A stretch of DNA of 64,000 nucleotides. Source: Lachnospiraceae bacterium (lineage in GTDB: Bacteria; Bacillota; Clostridia; Lachnospirales; Lachnospiraceae). Of the stretch, positions 26,379 through 35,286 are shown one piece after another (positions within the stretch are counted from its first letter, which is position 1; each line of letters starts with the position of its first letter). The stretch covers positions 46,442 to 110,441 of the forward strand of contig CAAEWE010000006.1 in assembly GCA_900759665.1 (NCBI GenBank), read 5' to 3'. A model generated the notes under the pieces. That model was not told the DNA's origin. It saw only the letters and a list, made by a program, of their open reading frames with translations, and searched no databases. Both the position numbers and the translations under genes were made by a program.

Positions 26379-27950
26379 ATGATTGAATTTACAGAGGAGT
26401 TTAATGGTTATCTTAGAAAGTATGAAAATGTAGAAATTCCTGATCTAAACGCATTTAATAAGGAATTACTTGTCTGGCAGGAGAAGCTTGAAACGATATA
26501 TTCATATCCGGATGAGGAAAAGAGGAGATTTGCAGAGTATATGATCATGCATCTGCAGAATTTTCATGAAATTCTGCAGATTGCAATCCTGTCCATTTTG
26601 TCCTATTTGTTTGATGGCGGCGAATATGCGGAAAAAATGATAAAACTTACGAGATTCAGCCCGTTTTTGCAGGAAGATAACAAATATTTTATTTATCAGC
26701 AGATTAATAGCTATAGTTTCCGATATAAAAACTTTTTGAACGAAGAAGCCGCATGGCAGACCAGAATGTTATATCGTGATATATATACAGGTTACCGGGA
26801 GAAGATGAATATACAAAAAAATATAGTTCCCAAAGAAGACAGGAATCAGGACAAAGTGATATTTTTTATCGGACAATTTCTGAATGAAGCACATGGTCCG
26901 ACAAAAACAGTATTGGACCGCTGTGAAATTATGGCGGAAAAAATGGGATGTCAGGCGATTATTATTAATACAAATGAGTTACGGGGGATTGCAGGATATA
27001 TTCCATATTGTCTTCCTTTTTTTGGAAATACCATGAAAAATTATGAGGAGTACAGTTCGATCAGCTATCAGGGGAAAAATTATCCGTATGTTCAATGCAG
27101 TGAAGATATGCCCAATATTCCGGAAATGGAATCGGTTCTGAAACTGGTACGGCAGATCAATCCATATTGTGTGTTTATGATAGGGGATGGCAGTATTTGT
27201 GCGGATCTAAGCAGCAATTATTACCCGTTGATCGATGTCAGTACGGTTCCTTCCGGAATCTTAAAGACGGAAGGACAGTTTTTGCTGAAAGGCAAACCGG
27301 TTACAGATGAGGACAGGGAATATATAAAAAAGCTTGGGAAAAATGAGGATTATTTACAGTATTGTCTGTTTACATCATCTGTCATGCCACAGACCACACA
27401 AATGACAAGGCAGCAGGTGGGAATCCCGCAGGAGGCATTTACAGCATTGGTGGTTGGTGCACGATTGGATTATGAGGTGGATGACTGCTTCGTACAGGAG
27501 ATACTGCTTCCTTTGATGGAGCAGGGGATTTTCTTTGTGTTTATGGGAGTGTTTGATAAATATGAGGCGGTTGTGGAAAAATATCCTACACTAAAGGAGC
27601 AGTCTGTTTTTGCCGGATTTATAAAAGATGTACTGGCGGTAAATGAGCTATGTGATATATACATTAATCCGAAGAGAAACGGAGGTGGAACCTCTGTCAT
27701 TGAGGCGATGGTGAAAGGATTGCCCCCGGTTGCATTAAATGAAGGAGATGTGTCGTTAGGTGCAGGAGAGGATTTCTGTCTGCAGGATTATTCGGAAATG
27801 GTACAAAGAGCCTTGAGATTGAAGGATGATGAGGAATATTACCGGGCGATGAGTCAGAAAGCCCGGGAACGGGCAGCGGTGATGCTGGACGGAGCTTCTG
27901 CATTCTGGGAGACATTTCAGAGGATAGAAAAGCTTCCGGATTTTCAATAA
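26379..27950 (+). CDS. Glycosyltransferase, GT-B (GT4-like)
   Basis: 523 aa. An N-terminal helical section (1-140) precedes a GT-B pair. The acceptor half begins near VIFFIGQFLNEAHGPTKTVL. The donor half has TALVVGARLDYEVDDCFVQE, FAGFIKDVLAVNELCDIYIN and the GT4-type PKRNGGGTSVIEAMVKGLPP with the catalytic-region Glu. Retaining transfer of a nucleotide-activated sugar is expected; donor and acceptor are unknown. It is 18 bases after the DUF2920 gene with an AAAGGAGAAG ribosome site. Confidence 0.8.
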   Translation: MIEFTEEFNGYLRKYENVEIPDLNAFNKELLVWQEKLETIYSYPDEEKRRFAEYMIMHLQNFHEILQIAILSILSYLFDGGEYAEKMIKLTRFSPFLQEDNKYFIYQQINSYSFRYKNFLNEEAAWQTRMLYRDIYTGYREKMNIQKNIVPKEDRNQDKVIFFIGQFLNEAHGPTKTVLDRCEIMAEKMGCQAIIINTNELRGIAGYIPYCLPFFGNTMKNYEEYSSISYQGKNYPYVQCSEDMPNIPEMESVLKLVRQINPYCVFMIGDGSICADLSSNYYPLIDVSTVPSGILKTEGQFLLKGKPVTDEDREYIKKLGKNEDYLQYCLFTSSVMPQTTQMTRQQVGIPQEAFTALVVGARLDYEVDDCFVQEILLPLMEQGIFFVFMGVFDKYEAVVEKYPTLKEQSVFAGFIKDVLAVNELCDIYINPKRNGGGTSVIEAMVKGLPPVALNEGDVSLGAGEDFCLQDYSEMVQRALRLKDDEEYYRAMSQKARERAAVMLDGASAFWETFQRIEKLPDFQ

Positions 27951-27978
27951 TACAAGGTTTTGTGACAGGGAGGAATAT

Positions 27979-29031
27979 ATGAAGAAAATAAGTGTGATCA
28001 TTCCGTGTTATAATGTGGAAAAAGAGATTGACCGATGCATACAATCGCTGGTTGACCAGACGATATTATTATCACAGATGGAATTGATCTTTGTGGATGA
28101 TGCGTCAGAGGATGCAACCATGGAGAAACTATCTAAATGGGAAGAACAGTATCCGGAAAGTATCCTTGTGATCCATTGTGAGGAAAACGGAAAGCAGGGG
28201 ACGGCCAGAAATATCGGAATGCAGTATGCCACCGGAGAATATATCGGTTTTGTCGATTCGGATGATTATGTGGAGCCGGAGATGTATCAGGAAATGTGCC
28301 GCATTGCCGATCAGGAACAGGTAGATGTGGTGGGCTGCTTATATGTGAGGGAAGAAGAAAACGGATCCGTTGTTATGGATGCGCAGGAAAGGGAGGATGC
28401 CGGCCGGAGTATCCGGATCAAGTCGGAGGAGGATCGGAAACGATTGATGACTGTGGGTCTTCCCGGAGGAGTCTGGAGTGCCATTTACCGGCGGAAGCTT
28501 TTGATGGATCATCAGCTCTGGTTTCCTGAAAAGATACGATATGAAGATAATTACTGGGGGGCATTTCTACTGCATGCCATATCCGGATATTATATTATAA
28601 ATAAACCGTTTTATCATTATGTGGTTCACGACTCGTCTACGATCATGCAGAAGGATTCCTTGCATCATCTTGATAGACTGGTGATAGAGCTTATGAAGGT
28701 GGAGGAGTACGAAAGAAGGGGGCTTTTGGAAAAGTATCATGATGAGATAGAAATGGGTTTTTTGCAGTTGTATTTCATCAATACAATACGGATTCTGTTT
28801 GTAAGATTTCGGGAAATACCGTACGATATTATTTATACGATGCAGGACAATGTAAAAGAATTATTTCCCGATTATCAGAAAAACCCATATTTAGAAAAGC
28901 TTCCGCAACTGCAGAGAGAGCTGCTTAAAATGGTTGAGATTCCATTGGACAAAGAAAAAATTGATATTCTTGCCCAGGGTTACAGGAAAGTGCTCCGGGA
29001 CTGGCAGAAAGAAAACGGAATGCTGGGTTGA
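27979..29031 (+). CDS. Glycosyltransferase family 2
   Basis: 350 aa. N-terminal GT-A fold: SVIIPCYNVEKEIDRCIQSL, LIFVDDASEDAT, GTARNIGMQYATGEYIGFVD, with the SDDY acidic motif for metal/UDP binding. RIKSEEDRKRLMTVGLPGGV and IRYEDNYWGAFLLH follow, as in EpsH/WcaA-like enzymes. The C-terminal 100 residues are helical. It transfers a sugar from a nucleotide donor; specificity is unknown. Ribosome site GGGAGG. Part of the 20277-30089 run of glycosylation genes. Confidence 0.85.
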   Translation: MKKISVIIPCYNVEKEIDRCIQSLVDQTILLSQMELIFVDDASEDATMEKLSKWEEQYPESILVIHCEENGKQGTARNIGMQYATGEYIGFVDSDDYVEPEMYQEMCRIADQEQVDVVGCLYVREEENGSVVMDAQEREDAGRSIRIKSEEDRKRLMTVGLPGGVWSAIYRRKLLMDHQLWFPEKIRYEDNYWGAFLLHAISGYYIINKPFYHYVVHDSSTIMQKDSLHHLDRLVIELMKVEEYERRGLLEKYHDEIEMGFLQLYFINTIRILFVRFREIPYDIIYTMQDNVKELFPDYQKNPYLEKLPQLQRELLKMVEIPLDKEKIDILAQGYRKVLRDWQKENGMLG

Positions 29032-29057
29032 AACTTACCGGAAAGGGGATTTAGCAT

Positions 29058-30089
29058 ATGAAGATGTACAATAAAATCAATAACGGGGATGTTTATATTA
29101 TTGCAGAAATGTCAGCAAATCATGCAGGAAAGCTTGAAAATGCTTTTCGGATTGTGGAAGAGGCTGCAAAAGCAGGTGCAGATTGTGTGAAGATACAGAC
29201 ATATACAGCGGATACATTGACTATTGACTGTGATGACGATCCTTATGTGATCAAGGGAGGTCTTTGGGACGGATATAATTATTACCGTTTATATCAGGAA
29301 GCATTTACACCATGGGAGTGGCAGCAGCAGATCAAGGAGAAATGCGAGGAAGTTGGCGTTGATTTTTTGTCGACTCCTTTTGATCCGACAGCCGTTGATT
29401 TTCTGGAAGAACTGGGCGTAGATTTTTACAAGATTGCTTCCTTTGAGCTGGTTGATATTCCTTTGATCGAATATGTGGCCGGTAAGCATAAACCAATTAT
29501 TATGTCCTGTGGAATGGGAAGTGTGGAGGAAATCCAGGAAGCTCTTGATGCATGCAGCAGACAGGGGAACGAGGATGTTGTTTTGTTAAAATGCTGCAGT
29601 CAGTATCCGGCACAGTATGAGGATATGAATATCGCTGTGATACCGGATATGATAAAAAGATTTGGAAAGCCAGTGGGACTTTCCGATCACTCCTTTGGAT
29701 CGCTGGCGCCGGTGGTGGCCGTTTCTATGGGGGCGAAGGTGATTGAAAAGCATGTATGCCTGAATAATGAGATCGAAAGTGCAGATTCCGGATTTTCCAT
29801 GACGATGGAGGAGTTTGCACAGATGGTAAAGGATGTCCGGAATGCACAGATCATTAAGGGAAATGCAACCTACGAACTCACGGAACATGAAAAGAATGGT
29901 CTGGGTGGAAGGAGATCTCTTGTTGCAGTAAGGCCGATCGCAGAGGGAGAGGAGTTTACCGGAGAGAATGTAAGAAGCATTCGTCCGGCAATTGGAATTA
30001 AACCGAAATATTATAAGGAACTTTTGGGAAGAAAAGCAAAAAAGGCATATCGTTTTGGCGAGCCGATCGTGATGGATGAAATAATATAA
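29058..30089 (+). CDS. pseI: Pseudaminic acid synthase
   Basis: 343 aa, usual length. NeuB-type TIM barrel: IIAEMSANHAGKLENAFRIV, AGADCVKIQTYTADTLTIDC, LLKCCSQYPA, and GLSDHSFGSLAPVVAVSMGA with EKHVCL. The GGLWDGYNYYRLYQEA section with TPWEWQQ separates PseI from sialic and legionaminic synthases. A C-terminal SAF (antifreeze-like) domain spans about 285-343 (RRSLVAVRPIAEGEEFT). It condenses 6-deoxy-AltdiNAc with phosphoenolpyruvate to pseudaminic acid. PseB, C, F, G and H are also present in the window. Confidence 0.9.
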   Translation: MKMYNKINNGDVYIIAEMSANHAGKLENAFRIVEEAAKAGADCVKIQTYTADTLTIDCDDDPYVIKGGLWDGYNYYRLYQEAFTPWEWQQQIKEKCEEVGVDFLSTPFDPTAVDFLEELGVDFYKIASFELVDIPLIEYVAGKHKPIIMSCGMGSVEEIQEALDACSRQGNEDVVLLKCCSQYPAQYEDMNIAVIPDMIKRFGKPVGLSDHSFGSLAPVVAVSMGAKVIEKHVCLNNEIESADSGFSMTMEEFAQMVKDVRNAQIIKGNATYELTEHEKNGLGGRRSLVAVRPIAEGEEFTGENVRSIRPAIGIKPKYYKELLGRKAKKAYRFGEPIVMDEII

Positions 30090-30208
30090 TGAACCCTAAA
30101 GGGTTCATATTAGGAGTTTCTTCGAAACTCCGTTATGCGCAGAAATCATGCGCGGATATATGAGATAGCATATCATTAGCGGGAAGGGGGCTAAGTGTTA
30201 CTTAACAC
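30090..30208 (+). repeat. Run of short hairpins between pseI and the next glycosyltransferase
   Basis: Perfect stems: 30090-30097/30100-30107 (TGAACCCT), 30113-30120/30124-30131 (GGAGTTTC), GCGCA 30137-30141 with TGCGC 30149-30153, and GTGTTA 30195-30200 with TAACAC 30203-30208. The stretch 30135-30175 resembles the sequence before flgK2. The last hairpin lies between a GGGAAGGGGG site (30181-30190) and the ATG at 30215, which would bring the two closer. Confidence 0.65.
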
Positions 30209-30214
30209 GGTGAA

Positions 30215-31621
30215 ATGGAAAAGAGTCAATTCATGGAACAGATCAATAAGGTCTCTATTATTATGGTGACGTATAATCAATTGGATTATACGAAGGTGTG
30301 TGTTCAGTCGATCCGGGAAAATGTGGCAGCAGGCACCTATGAAATAATCTTGGTGGATAATCAATCGGAGGATGACACCAGGGTATGGCTGAAAGAACAG
30401 CCGGATATTAAATACATTTTTAATGAAGAAAACCGGGGATTTCCGGCAGCATGTAATCAGGGAGCAGCGATTGCAGAAGCGGGAAATGATATTTTACTGC
30501 TTAATAATGATACGATTGTATGTAAAGACAGTATTTATAATATGCAGAGAGCATTAACCGAAGGCAAAACCGGGGCTGTCGGGGCATGCTCGAACAGTGT
30601 CGGGGCAAGACAAAGAATAGACGAAAGCTTTCAGACAATCGAGGAATATATTCAATATGCGGAACAAAATAATGTATATGATCCGTTTCGACATCAAAAA
30701 AGACTTCGGTTGATCGGATTTGCCCTGCTGATCAAAAGAGATTTATGGGATGACATAGGCGGTTTGGATGAGGTTTATGGTCTGGGAAATTTTGAGGATG
30801 ATGATATCTGTCTGAATATTTTAAAGAGAGGATATGATTTATGTTTTTGCCCGGATGCCTTTATTTTTCATTTCGGTGGAACTTCTTTTAAGCTTTATAA
30901 CGAGAAAAACGGCAGTCATGCATATGATGATCTGTTACTCCGCAACCGGGATATTTTTGAAGAGAAGTGGGGAATCCGGTGGGGGTATTTTTCGCATCCA
31001 CGAAATGAAATTGTGGAATTGATAAAACGTCATCCGAAGGTGAGATTTCGTGTACTGGATATCGGGTGCGGACTGGGAGGAACGCTTCAGGAAATAGGCA
31101 ACCGATATCCCAGAGCTGAGTTATATGGAGCGGAGATCAATCAGGCAGTGGTGGATATTGCCAGTCATTATCTGAATATTTGTTGTGCCGATATTGAGCA
31201 GGACGAAATTCCGTTTGAAACAAAGTTTGATTATATTATTCTGGCAGATATTCTGGAACATACAAAAGAACCGGAAAAAGTGTTACTAAGGTTAAAAAAA
31301 CATCTGACTTCATCGGGGGCTTTTATTATCAGCCTGCCAAATATTATGCATATTTCCATAATGTATCAGCTGTTACATGGACGATTCCGGTATACGGATG
31401 AGGGGATCCTGGACCGAACACATCTTCGGTTTTTTGCACTGACGGATATGCTTTGTATGCTGGAAAAATGTGGATTAAGGGTTGAACGGGTGATGAATAC
31501 AACCGTTACATTGTCCGCAGAGCAGGAGCAGTATCTGGATCTGCTTTGTCAGATGGATCCTGCGATCAACAGAGAAGAAATGCTGGCGTATCAGTACCAG
31601 TTTGTATGCAGAAATGTTTAA
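30215..31621 (+). CDS. GT2 glycosyltransferase fused to a SAM methyltransferase
   Basis: 468 aa. Residues 15-260 are a GT2 domain of the rhamnosyl/galactofuranosyl type (SIIMVTYNQLDYTKVCVQSI, LVDNQSEDDT, NRGFPAACNQGA, LLNNDT, then DDICLNILKRGYDLCFCPDA). Residues 265-468 are a class I methyltransferase with motif I VLDIGCGLGGTL near residue 280, DYIILADILEHTKEPEKVL and GAFIISLPN. It probably adds a sugar and methylates the growing glycan. The start at 30215 depends on a distant, hairpin-bridged ribosome site; an in-frame ATG at 30233 is the alternative. Confidence 0.8.
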   Translation: MEKSQFMEQINKVSIIMVTYNQLDYTKVCVQSIRENVAAGTYEIILVDNQSEDDTRVWLKEQPDIKYIFNEENRGFPAACNQGAAIAEAGNDILLLNNDTIVCKDSIYNMQRALTEGKTGAVGACSNSVGARQRIDESFQTIEEYIQYAEQNNVYDPFRHQKRLRLIGFALLIKRDLWDDIGGLDEVYGLGNFEDDDICLNILKRGYDLCFCPDAFIFHFGGTSFKLYNEKNGSHAYDDLLLRNRDIFEEKWGIRWGYFSHPRNEIVELIKRHPKVRFRVLDIGCGLGGTLQEIGNRYPRAELYGAEINQAVVDIASHYLNICCADIEQDEIPFETKFDYIILADILEHTKEPEKVLLRLKKHLTSSGAFIISLPNIMHISIMYQLLHGRFRYTDEGILDRTHLRFFALTDMLCMLEKCGLRVERVMNTTVTLSAEQEQYLDLLCQMDPAINREEMLAYQYQFVCRNV

Positions 31622-31668
31622 GATGCACTTGATGAAGCTGTTTCGAAGGAAAGATAACTTCATGGGCT

Positions 31669-31695
31669 TAAATGAATCCTATAATATGCCGATAT
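31669..31695 (+). promoter_or_regulatory. Sigma-28 promoter of the pseB unit
   Basis: TAAA at 31669-31672, exactly 15 bases, then GCCGATAT at 31688-31695: a complete match to the SigD/FliA pattern. It places pseB and the genes behind it under the flagellar sigma factor. Confidence 0.8.
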
Positions 31696-31710
31696 AATAT
31701 ACAGTTAGAT

Positions 31711-31743
31711 TATTGCATGGATGCAATAGTACTTTGCAGGAGG
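31711..31743 (+). promoter_or_regulatory. GGA-loop hairpin and ribosome site before pseB (CsrA-type target)
   Basis: TATTGCA (31711-31717), loop TGGA (31718-31721), TGCAATA (31722-31728), followed by the ribosome site AGGAGG at 31738-31743. The loop is identical to hairpin B of the flagellin leader and the spacing to the ribosome site is similar. Confidence 0.65.
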
Positions 31744-31750
31744 CAGATGA

Positions 31751-32743
31751 ATGTTAAATAATAAAACAATTCTTGTTACCGGTGGAACCGGTTCTTTTGG
31801 AAATGAGTTCACGCAGTATGTTTTGGAGCATTATGATCCAAAGAAAATCATTATATATTCCAGAGATGAGTACAAACAGTTTGTGATGGCAAACAAATTC
31901 AAAAAATATAAGGATAAATTGCGCTTCTTTATCGGGGATGTCCGGGATAAGGAGCGTCTTTGCCGTGCCTTTGATGGAGTGGATTATGTGGTACATGCTG
32001 CGGCATTAAAGCAGGTTCCGGCATGTGAATATAATCCGATGGAGGCAGTCAAGACCAATATTAACGGAGCAATGAATATTGTCGATGCGGCACTGGACTG
32101 CGGTGTAAAGCGGGTTGTGGCATTGTCCACGGATAAAGCGGTCAACCCGATCAATCTTTACGGTGGAACGAAGCTGGTATCGGACAAGCTTTTTATTGCA
32201 GCCAATGCTTATGCAGGAATGAAGGATGTCTGTTTCTCGATTGTCCGTTACGGAAATGTGGCAGGCAGCAGAGGTTCAGTCATCCCGTTTTTCCGTAATT
32301 TGGTCAATCAGGGGGAGACAGCTCTTCCGATTACCGATTATCGCATGAGCCGTTTCTGGATCAGCCTGAATGAGGGCGTGCAGCTTGTCATTAAAGCATT
32401 GTCCGAGGCAAAGGGAGGAGAAACCTTTATTTCCAAGATTCCTTCCTTTAAGATTACCGATCTGGCACAGGCGATTCTGCCGGGCTGTGAGATGCCGGAG
32501 GTAGGTATCCGCGAGGGCGAGAAGCTTCATGAAGTCATGGTTACCAAGGAGGATTCCATGCTTACATATGAGTATGACAAGCATTTTATTGTGTATCCTC
32601 ATTTTGACTGGTGGAATCCTTCCAAGATTCAGGAGGGTGGAAAGCGCGTAGAGCAGGGCTTTGAATACAGCTCCGGCAACAATACGGAGTGGCTGACGGT
32701 GGAGCAGATTAAGGAACTGTTAGAAACAGTACAGGAGCATTGA
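31751..32743 (+). CDS. pseB: UDP-GlcNAc 4,6-dehydratase (inverting)
   Basis: 330 aa. Extended SDR: ILVTGGTGSFGNEFTQYVLE NAD-binding loop, YSRDEYKQF, VVHAAALKQVPACEYNP, the STDKAVNPINLYGGTK active-site stretch (with Asp-Lys replacing the usual Ser-Tyr environment of PseB/FlaA1) and YGNVAGSRGSVIPFF. PseB converts UDP-GlcNAc to UDP-2-acetamido-2,6-dideoxy-L-arabino-hexos-4-ulose, first step to pseudaminic acid. AGGAGG lies 7 bases upstream. It opens a unit that starts with a sigma-28 promoter and continues with acyl-activating genes. Confidence 0.93.
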   Translation: MLNNKTILVTGGTGSFGNEFTQYVLEHYDPKKIIIYSRDEYKQFVMANKFKKYKDKLRFFIGDVRDKERLCRAFDGVDYVVHAAALKQVPACEYNPMEAVKTNINGAMNIVDAALDCGVKRVVALSTDKAVNPINLYGGTKLVSDKLFIAANAYAGMKDVCFSIVRYGNVAGSRGSVIPFFRNLVNQGETALPITDYRMSRFWISLNEGVQLVIKALSEAKGGETFISKIPSFKITDLAQAILPGCEMPEVGIREGEKLHEVMVTKEDSMLTYEYDKHFIVYPHFDWWNPSKIQEGGKRVEQGFEYSSGNNTEWLTVEQIKELLETVQEH

Positions 32744-32792
32744 TCAACAGGGGAATGGGAGTGACAACTTGTTACAAGGAGGTGACAAGAGC

Positions 32793-34223
32793 ATGGCATA
32801 TTATGATGACTTTGGAAAGTACGGTGACCGTACTGCAGTGATTGATGAAAACGGACAGAAAATCTCGTATCTGGAAATGGATGCTCTTTGCAAGGAAATG
32901 GGCAGAGAATTGACTGCCAGAACGCTGGCCTTTTCCTTTTGTGAAAATGGGATCGGATCCATTGCAGGATATCTGTCTTTTTTGCAGAACCGGGTTGTGC
33001 CGGTCTTGTTAGACCGTCATATTGCCCCGGAGCTGCGGCAGAATCTCCTCGGGATATATCAGCCGGATTATCTCTATGTTCCGGCTGATATGGCAGAGGA
33101 ATTCTCAGAGTTTACGTGCATCTGGGAAGGCTGGAACTATCGGCTGCTGCGGACAGCTTATGAGTCGAAAGAGCAGTTGTATCCGGAACTCGCCCTGCTT
33201 TTGACGACGTCGGGGAGTACCGGCAGTCCGAAGCTGGTACGTCAGAGCTATGAGAATATCCAGTCCAATGCGGAATCCATTGCAGAGTATCTGGAGCTTG
33301 ATGAAACGGAGCGTCCCATCACAACGCTTCCCATGAATTATACCTATGGATTATCTATTATTAACAGTCATGTACTGTGTGGAGCGACGTTGATCGCAAC
33401 AAAGCATACGCTGATGGAGCGGGAATTCTGGAAATTGTTTCAGGATGAGCAGGCAACTTCCTTTGGGGGAGTTCCTTATACCTATGAGATATTAAAAAAG
33501 CTTCGTTTTTTCCGGATGGATCTGCCTTCTCTGCGTTATATGACGCAGGCAGGAGGCAAGCTGGTGCCGGATCTTCATAAGGAATTCGCAGAGTATGCCA
33601 GAGATCACGGCAGGAAATTCATTGTCATGTATGGACAATGTGAAGCGACGGCACGAATGGCATATCTTCCGGCAAAGAAGTCTCTGGAGAAATATGGCAG
33701 CATGGGCATTGCCATTCCGGGAGGCAGACTGGAGCTGATCGATGTGGCCGGAAATGTGATCGAGGAACCGGATCAGGTGGGTGAACTGGTTTATTATGGA
33801 ACTAATGTGACGCTGGGCTATGCACAGGAGCGGAAGGATCTGGAAAAGGGAGACGAACGCTTTGGACGGCTTGAAACCGGTGATATGGCCAAAAGAGATG
33901 ATGAGGGGTATTTCTATATCGTAGGCAGGAAGAAACGATTTCTTAAGATATATGGAAACCGTGTGAATCTGGATGAAGCGGAGCGGATGGTGAAAAAGTA
34001 TCTGCCGGGTGTAGATTGTGCCTGCGGTGGAGTAGATGATCATTTATATGTGTTTGTTACCATTGAGGATGAGACAAAACGGGATGAGATCAGATCGTTC
34101 TTATCAGAGAAGACTAATCTGCATCCGTCGGCGTTTACCATCCGCTATCTGGAGCAGATTCCAAAGAATGAGGCAGGAAAGACATTATATCGCAGATTAG
34201 AGGATTTTTATGATGGAATTTGA
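32793..34223 (+). CDS. Acyl-AMP ligase (AMP-binding superfamily)
   Basis: 476 aa from the ATG at 32793, with AAGGAGGTGA 7 bases upstream. ANL superfamily: LLLTTSGSTGSPKLVRQS phosphate loop, MYGQCEATARMAYL, GRLETGDMAKRDDEGYFYIV, GRKKRFLKIYGNRVNLDEAE hinge, and the C-terminal Lys in NEAGKTLYRRL. It activates a carboxylic acid as an adenylate and passes it to CoA or, given the ACP gene at 40510, to a carrier protein. It overlaps luxE by 14 bases, so the two are translationally coupled. Substrate unknown. Confidence 0.82.
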   Translation: MAYYDDFGKYGDRTAVIDENGQKISYLEMDALCKEMGRELTARTLAFSFCENGIGSIAGYLSFLQNRVVPVLLDRHIAPELRQNLLGIYQPDYLYVPADMAEEFSEFTCIWEGWNYRLLRTAYESKEQLYPELALLLTTSGSTGSPKLVRQSYENIQSNAESIAEYLELDETERPITTLPMNYTYGLSIINSHVLCGATLIATKHTLMEREFWKLFQDEQATSFGGVPYTYEILKKLRFFRMDLPSLRYMTQAGGKLVPDLHKEFAEYARDHGRKFIVMYGQCEATARMAYLPAKKSLEKYGSMGIAIPGGRLELIDVAGNVIEEPDQVGELVYYGTNVTLGYAQERKDLEKGDERFGRLETGDMAKRDDEGYFYIVGRKKRFLKIYGNRVNLDEAERMVKKYLPGVDCACGGVDDHLYVFVTIEDETKRDEIRSFLSEKTNLHPSAFTIRYLEQIPKNEAGKTLYRRLEDFYDGI

Positions 34224-35286
34224 TGAGATTGTGCAGATTCGTCCCTATTCTCTGGACAGACAGCAAAAAAGAGCTCTTCTTTGTGAGAGAATGAACACAC
34301 TGACAAAGCATCATCAGGAAAAGTGTGCAGAATATGCAAATTTGCTCCAATGTCTGGGAAAGGACGATGTGGCAGAGGAGATAGAGGATGTTCCTTTTGT
34401 ACCGGTTCGGATGTTTAAGGATATGGAGCTTTGCAGCGTAGAAAAGGATGAGATCATGAAGACCATGACATCCTCGGGAACGACAGGGCAGCAGGTGTCC
34501 AGGATATATCTTGACCGTACTACGGCAGCGAACCAGCAGAAAACCATGGTAAAGATCGTCAGCGGGTTTACCGGGCGTGGCAGGCTTCCGATGCTGATCA
34601 TAGACAGTCCTGCTGTGGTGAAGGATCGCAAAATGTTTTCTGCCAGAGGAGCAGGAATCCTTGGATTTTCGATACTGGCATCTGACCGTAAATATGCCTT
34701 ACGGGAGGATATGAGTATTGATTACGAAGGGATTGAGGAGTTCCTTAAGAAGCATGAAGGGAAAAAGATCCTGTTGTTTGGATTTACCTTTATGATATGG
34801 CAGCATTTTTATAAGGAGTTATGCAAAAACACCCACAGGCTGGATCTTTCCAATGGGGTACTGATCCATGGAGGCGGATGGAAAAAGCTGAAAAATGAAG
34901 CGGTTGAGCCGGAGGAGTTTAAGGCGCGGCTCAAGGAAGTCTGTGGTATTTCCTCGGTGCATGATTATTATGGAATGGTGGAACAGACAGGGTGCATTTA
35001 TATGGAATGTGAATGTGGACATCTGCATGCCAGCATCTTTTCCGATGTGATCACACGCCGGGCAAAGGATTTCTCGGTCTGTGAGACAGGAGAGGAAGGA
35101 ATGATACAGGTTCTGTCCACGATTCCGGAATCTTATCCGGGTCATTCTATTTTGACCGAGGATCAGGGCATTATTCTGGGAGAGGATGATTGTCCCTGTG
35201 GCAGACTGGGCAAATATTTCAAGATAACGGGCAGAATCAAAAATGCGGAAGTCAGAGGGTGCAGTGATACATATGAGCAAAAATGA
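34210..35286 (+). CDS. LuxE-type acyl-protein synthetase
   Basis: 358 aa; start at 34210 or the adjacent ATG at 34213. The family signature MTSSGTTGQQVSRIYLDRTT is clear, followed by FGFTFMIWQHF, GVLIHGGGWKKL, HDYYGMVEQTGCIYMECE (adenylation site region) and a C-terminal DCPCGRLGKYFKITGR. In luminous bacteria LuxE activates fatty acids as acyl-AMP, loads them on its own Cys and delivers them to the LuxC reductase. Here it overlaps the LuxC-like gene by 14 bases inside a glycan cluster. No luciferase (luxAB) is present in the window. Confidence 0.85.
   Translation: MMEFDEIVQIRPYSLDRQQKRALLCERMNTLTKHHQEKCAEYANLLQCLGKDDVAEEIEDVPFVPVRMFKDMELCSVEKDEIMKTMTSSGTTGQQVSRIYLDRTTAANQQKTMVKIVSGFTGRGRLPMLIIDSPAVVKDRKMFSARGAGILGFSILASDRKYALREDMSIDYEGIEEFLKKHEGKKILLFGFTFMIWQHFYKELCKNTHRLDLSNGVLIHGGGWKKLKNEAVEPEEFKARLKEVCGISSVHDYYGMVEQTGCIYMECECGHLHASIFSDVITRRAKDFSVCETGEEGMIQVLSTIPESYPGHSILTEDQGIILGEDDCPCGRLGKYFKITGRIKNAEVRGCSDTYEQK

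Noticed and set aside
29058..30089. Sialic or legionaminic acid synthase (NeuB/LegI)
   Set aside because: The GGLWDG...YQEA section and presence of PseB, PseC, PseF, PseG and PseH favour PseI; no NeuC/LegG-type epimerase is seen.
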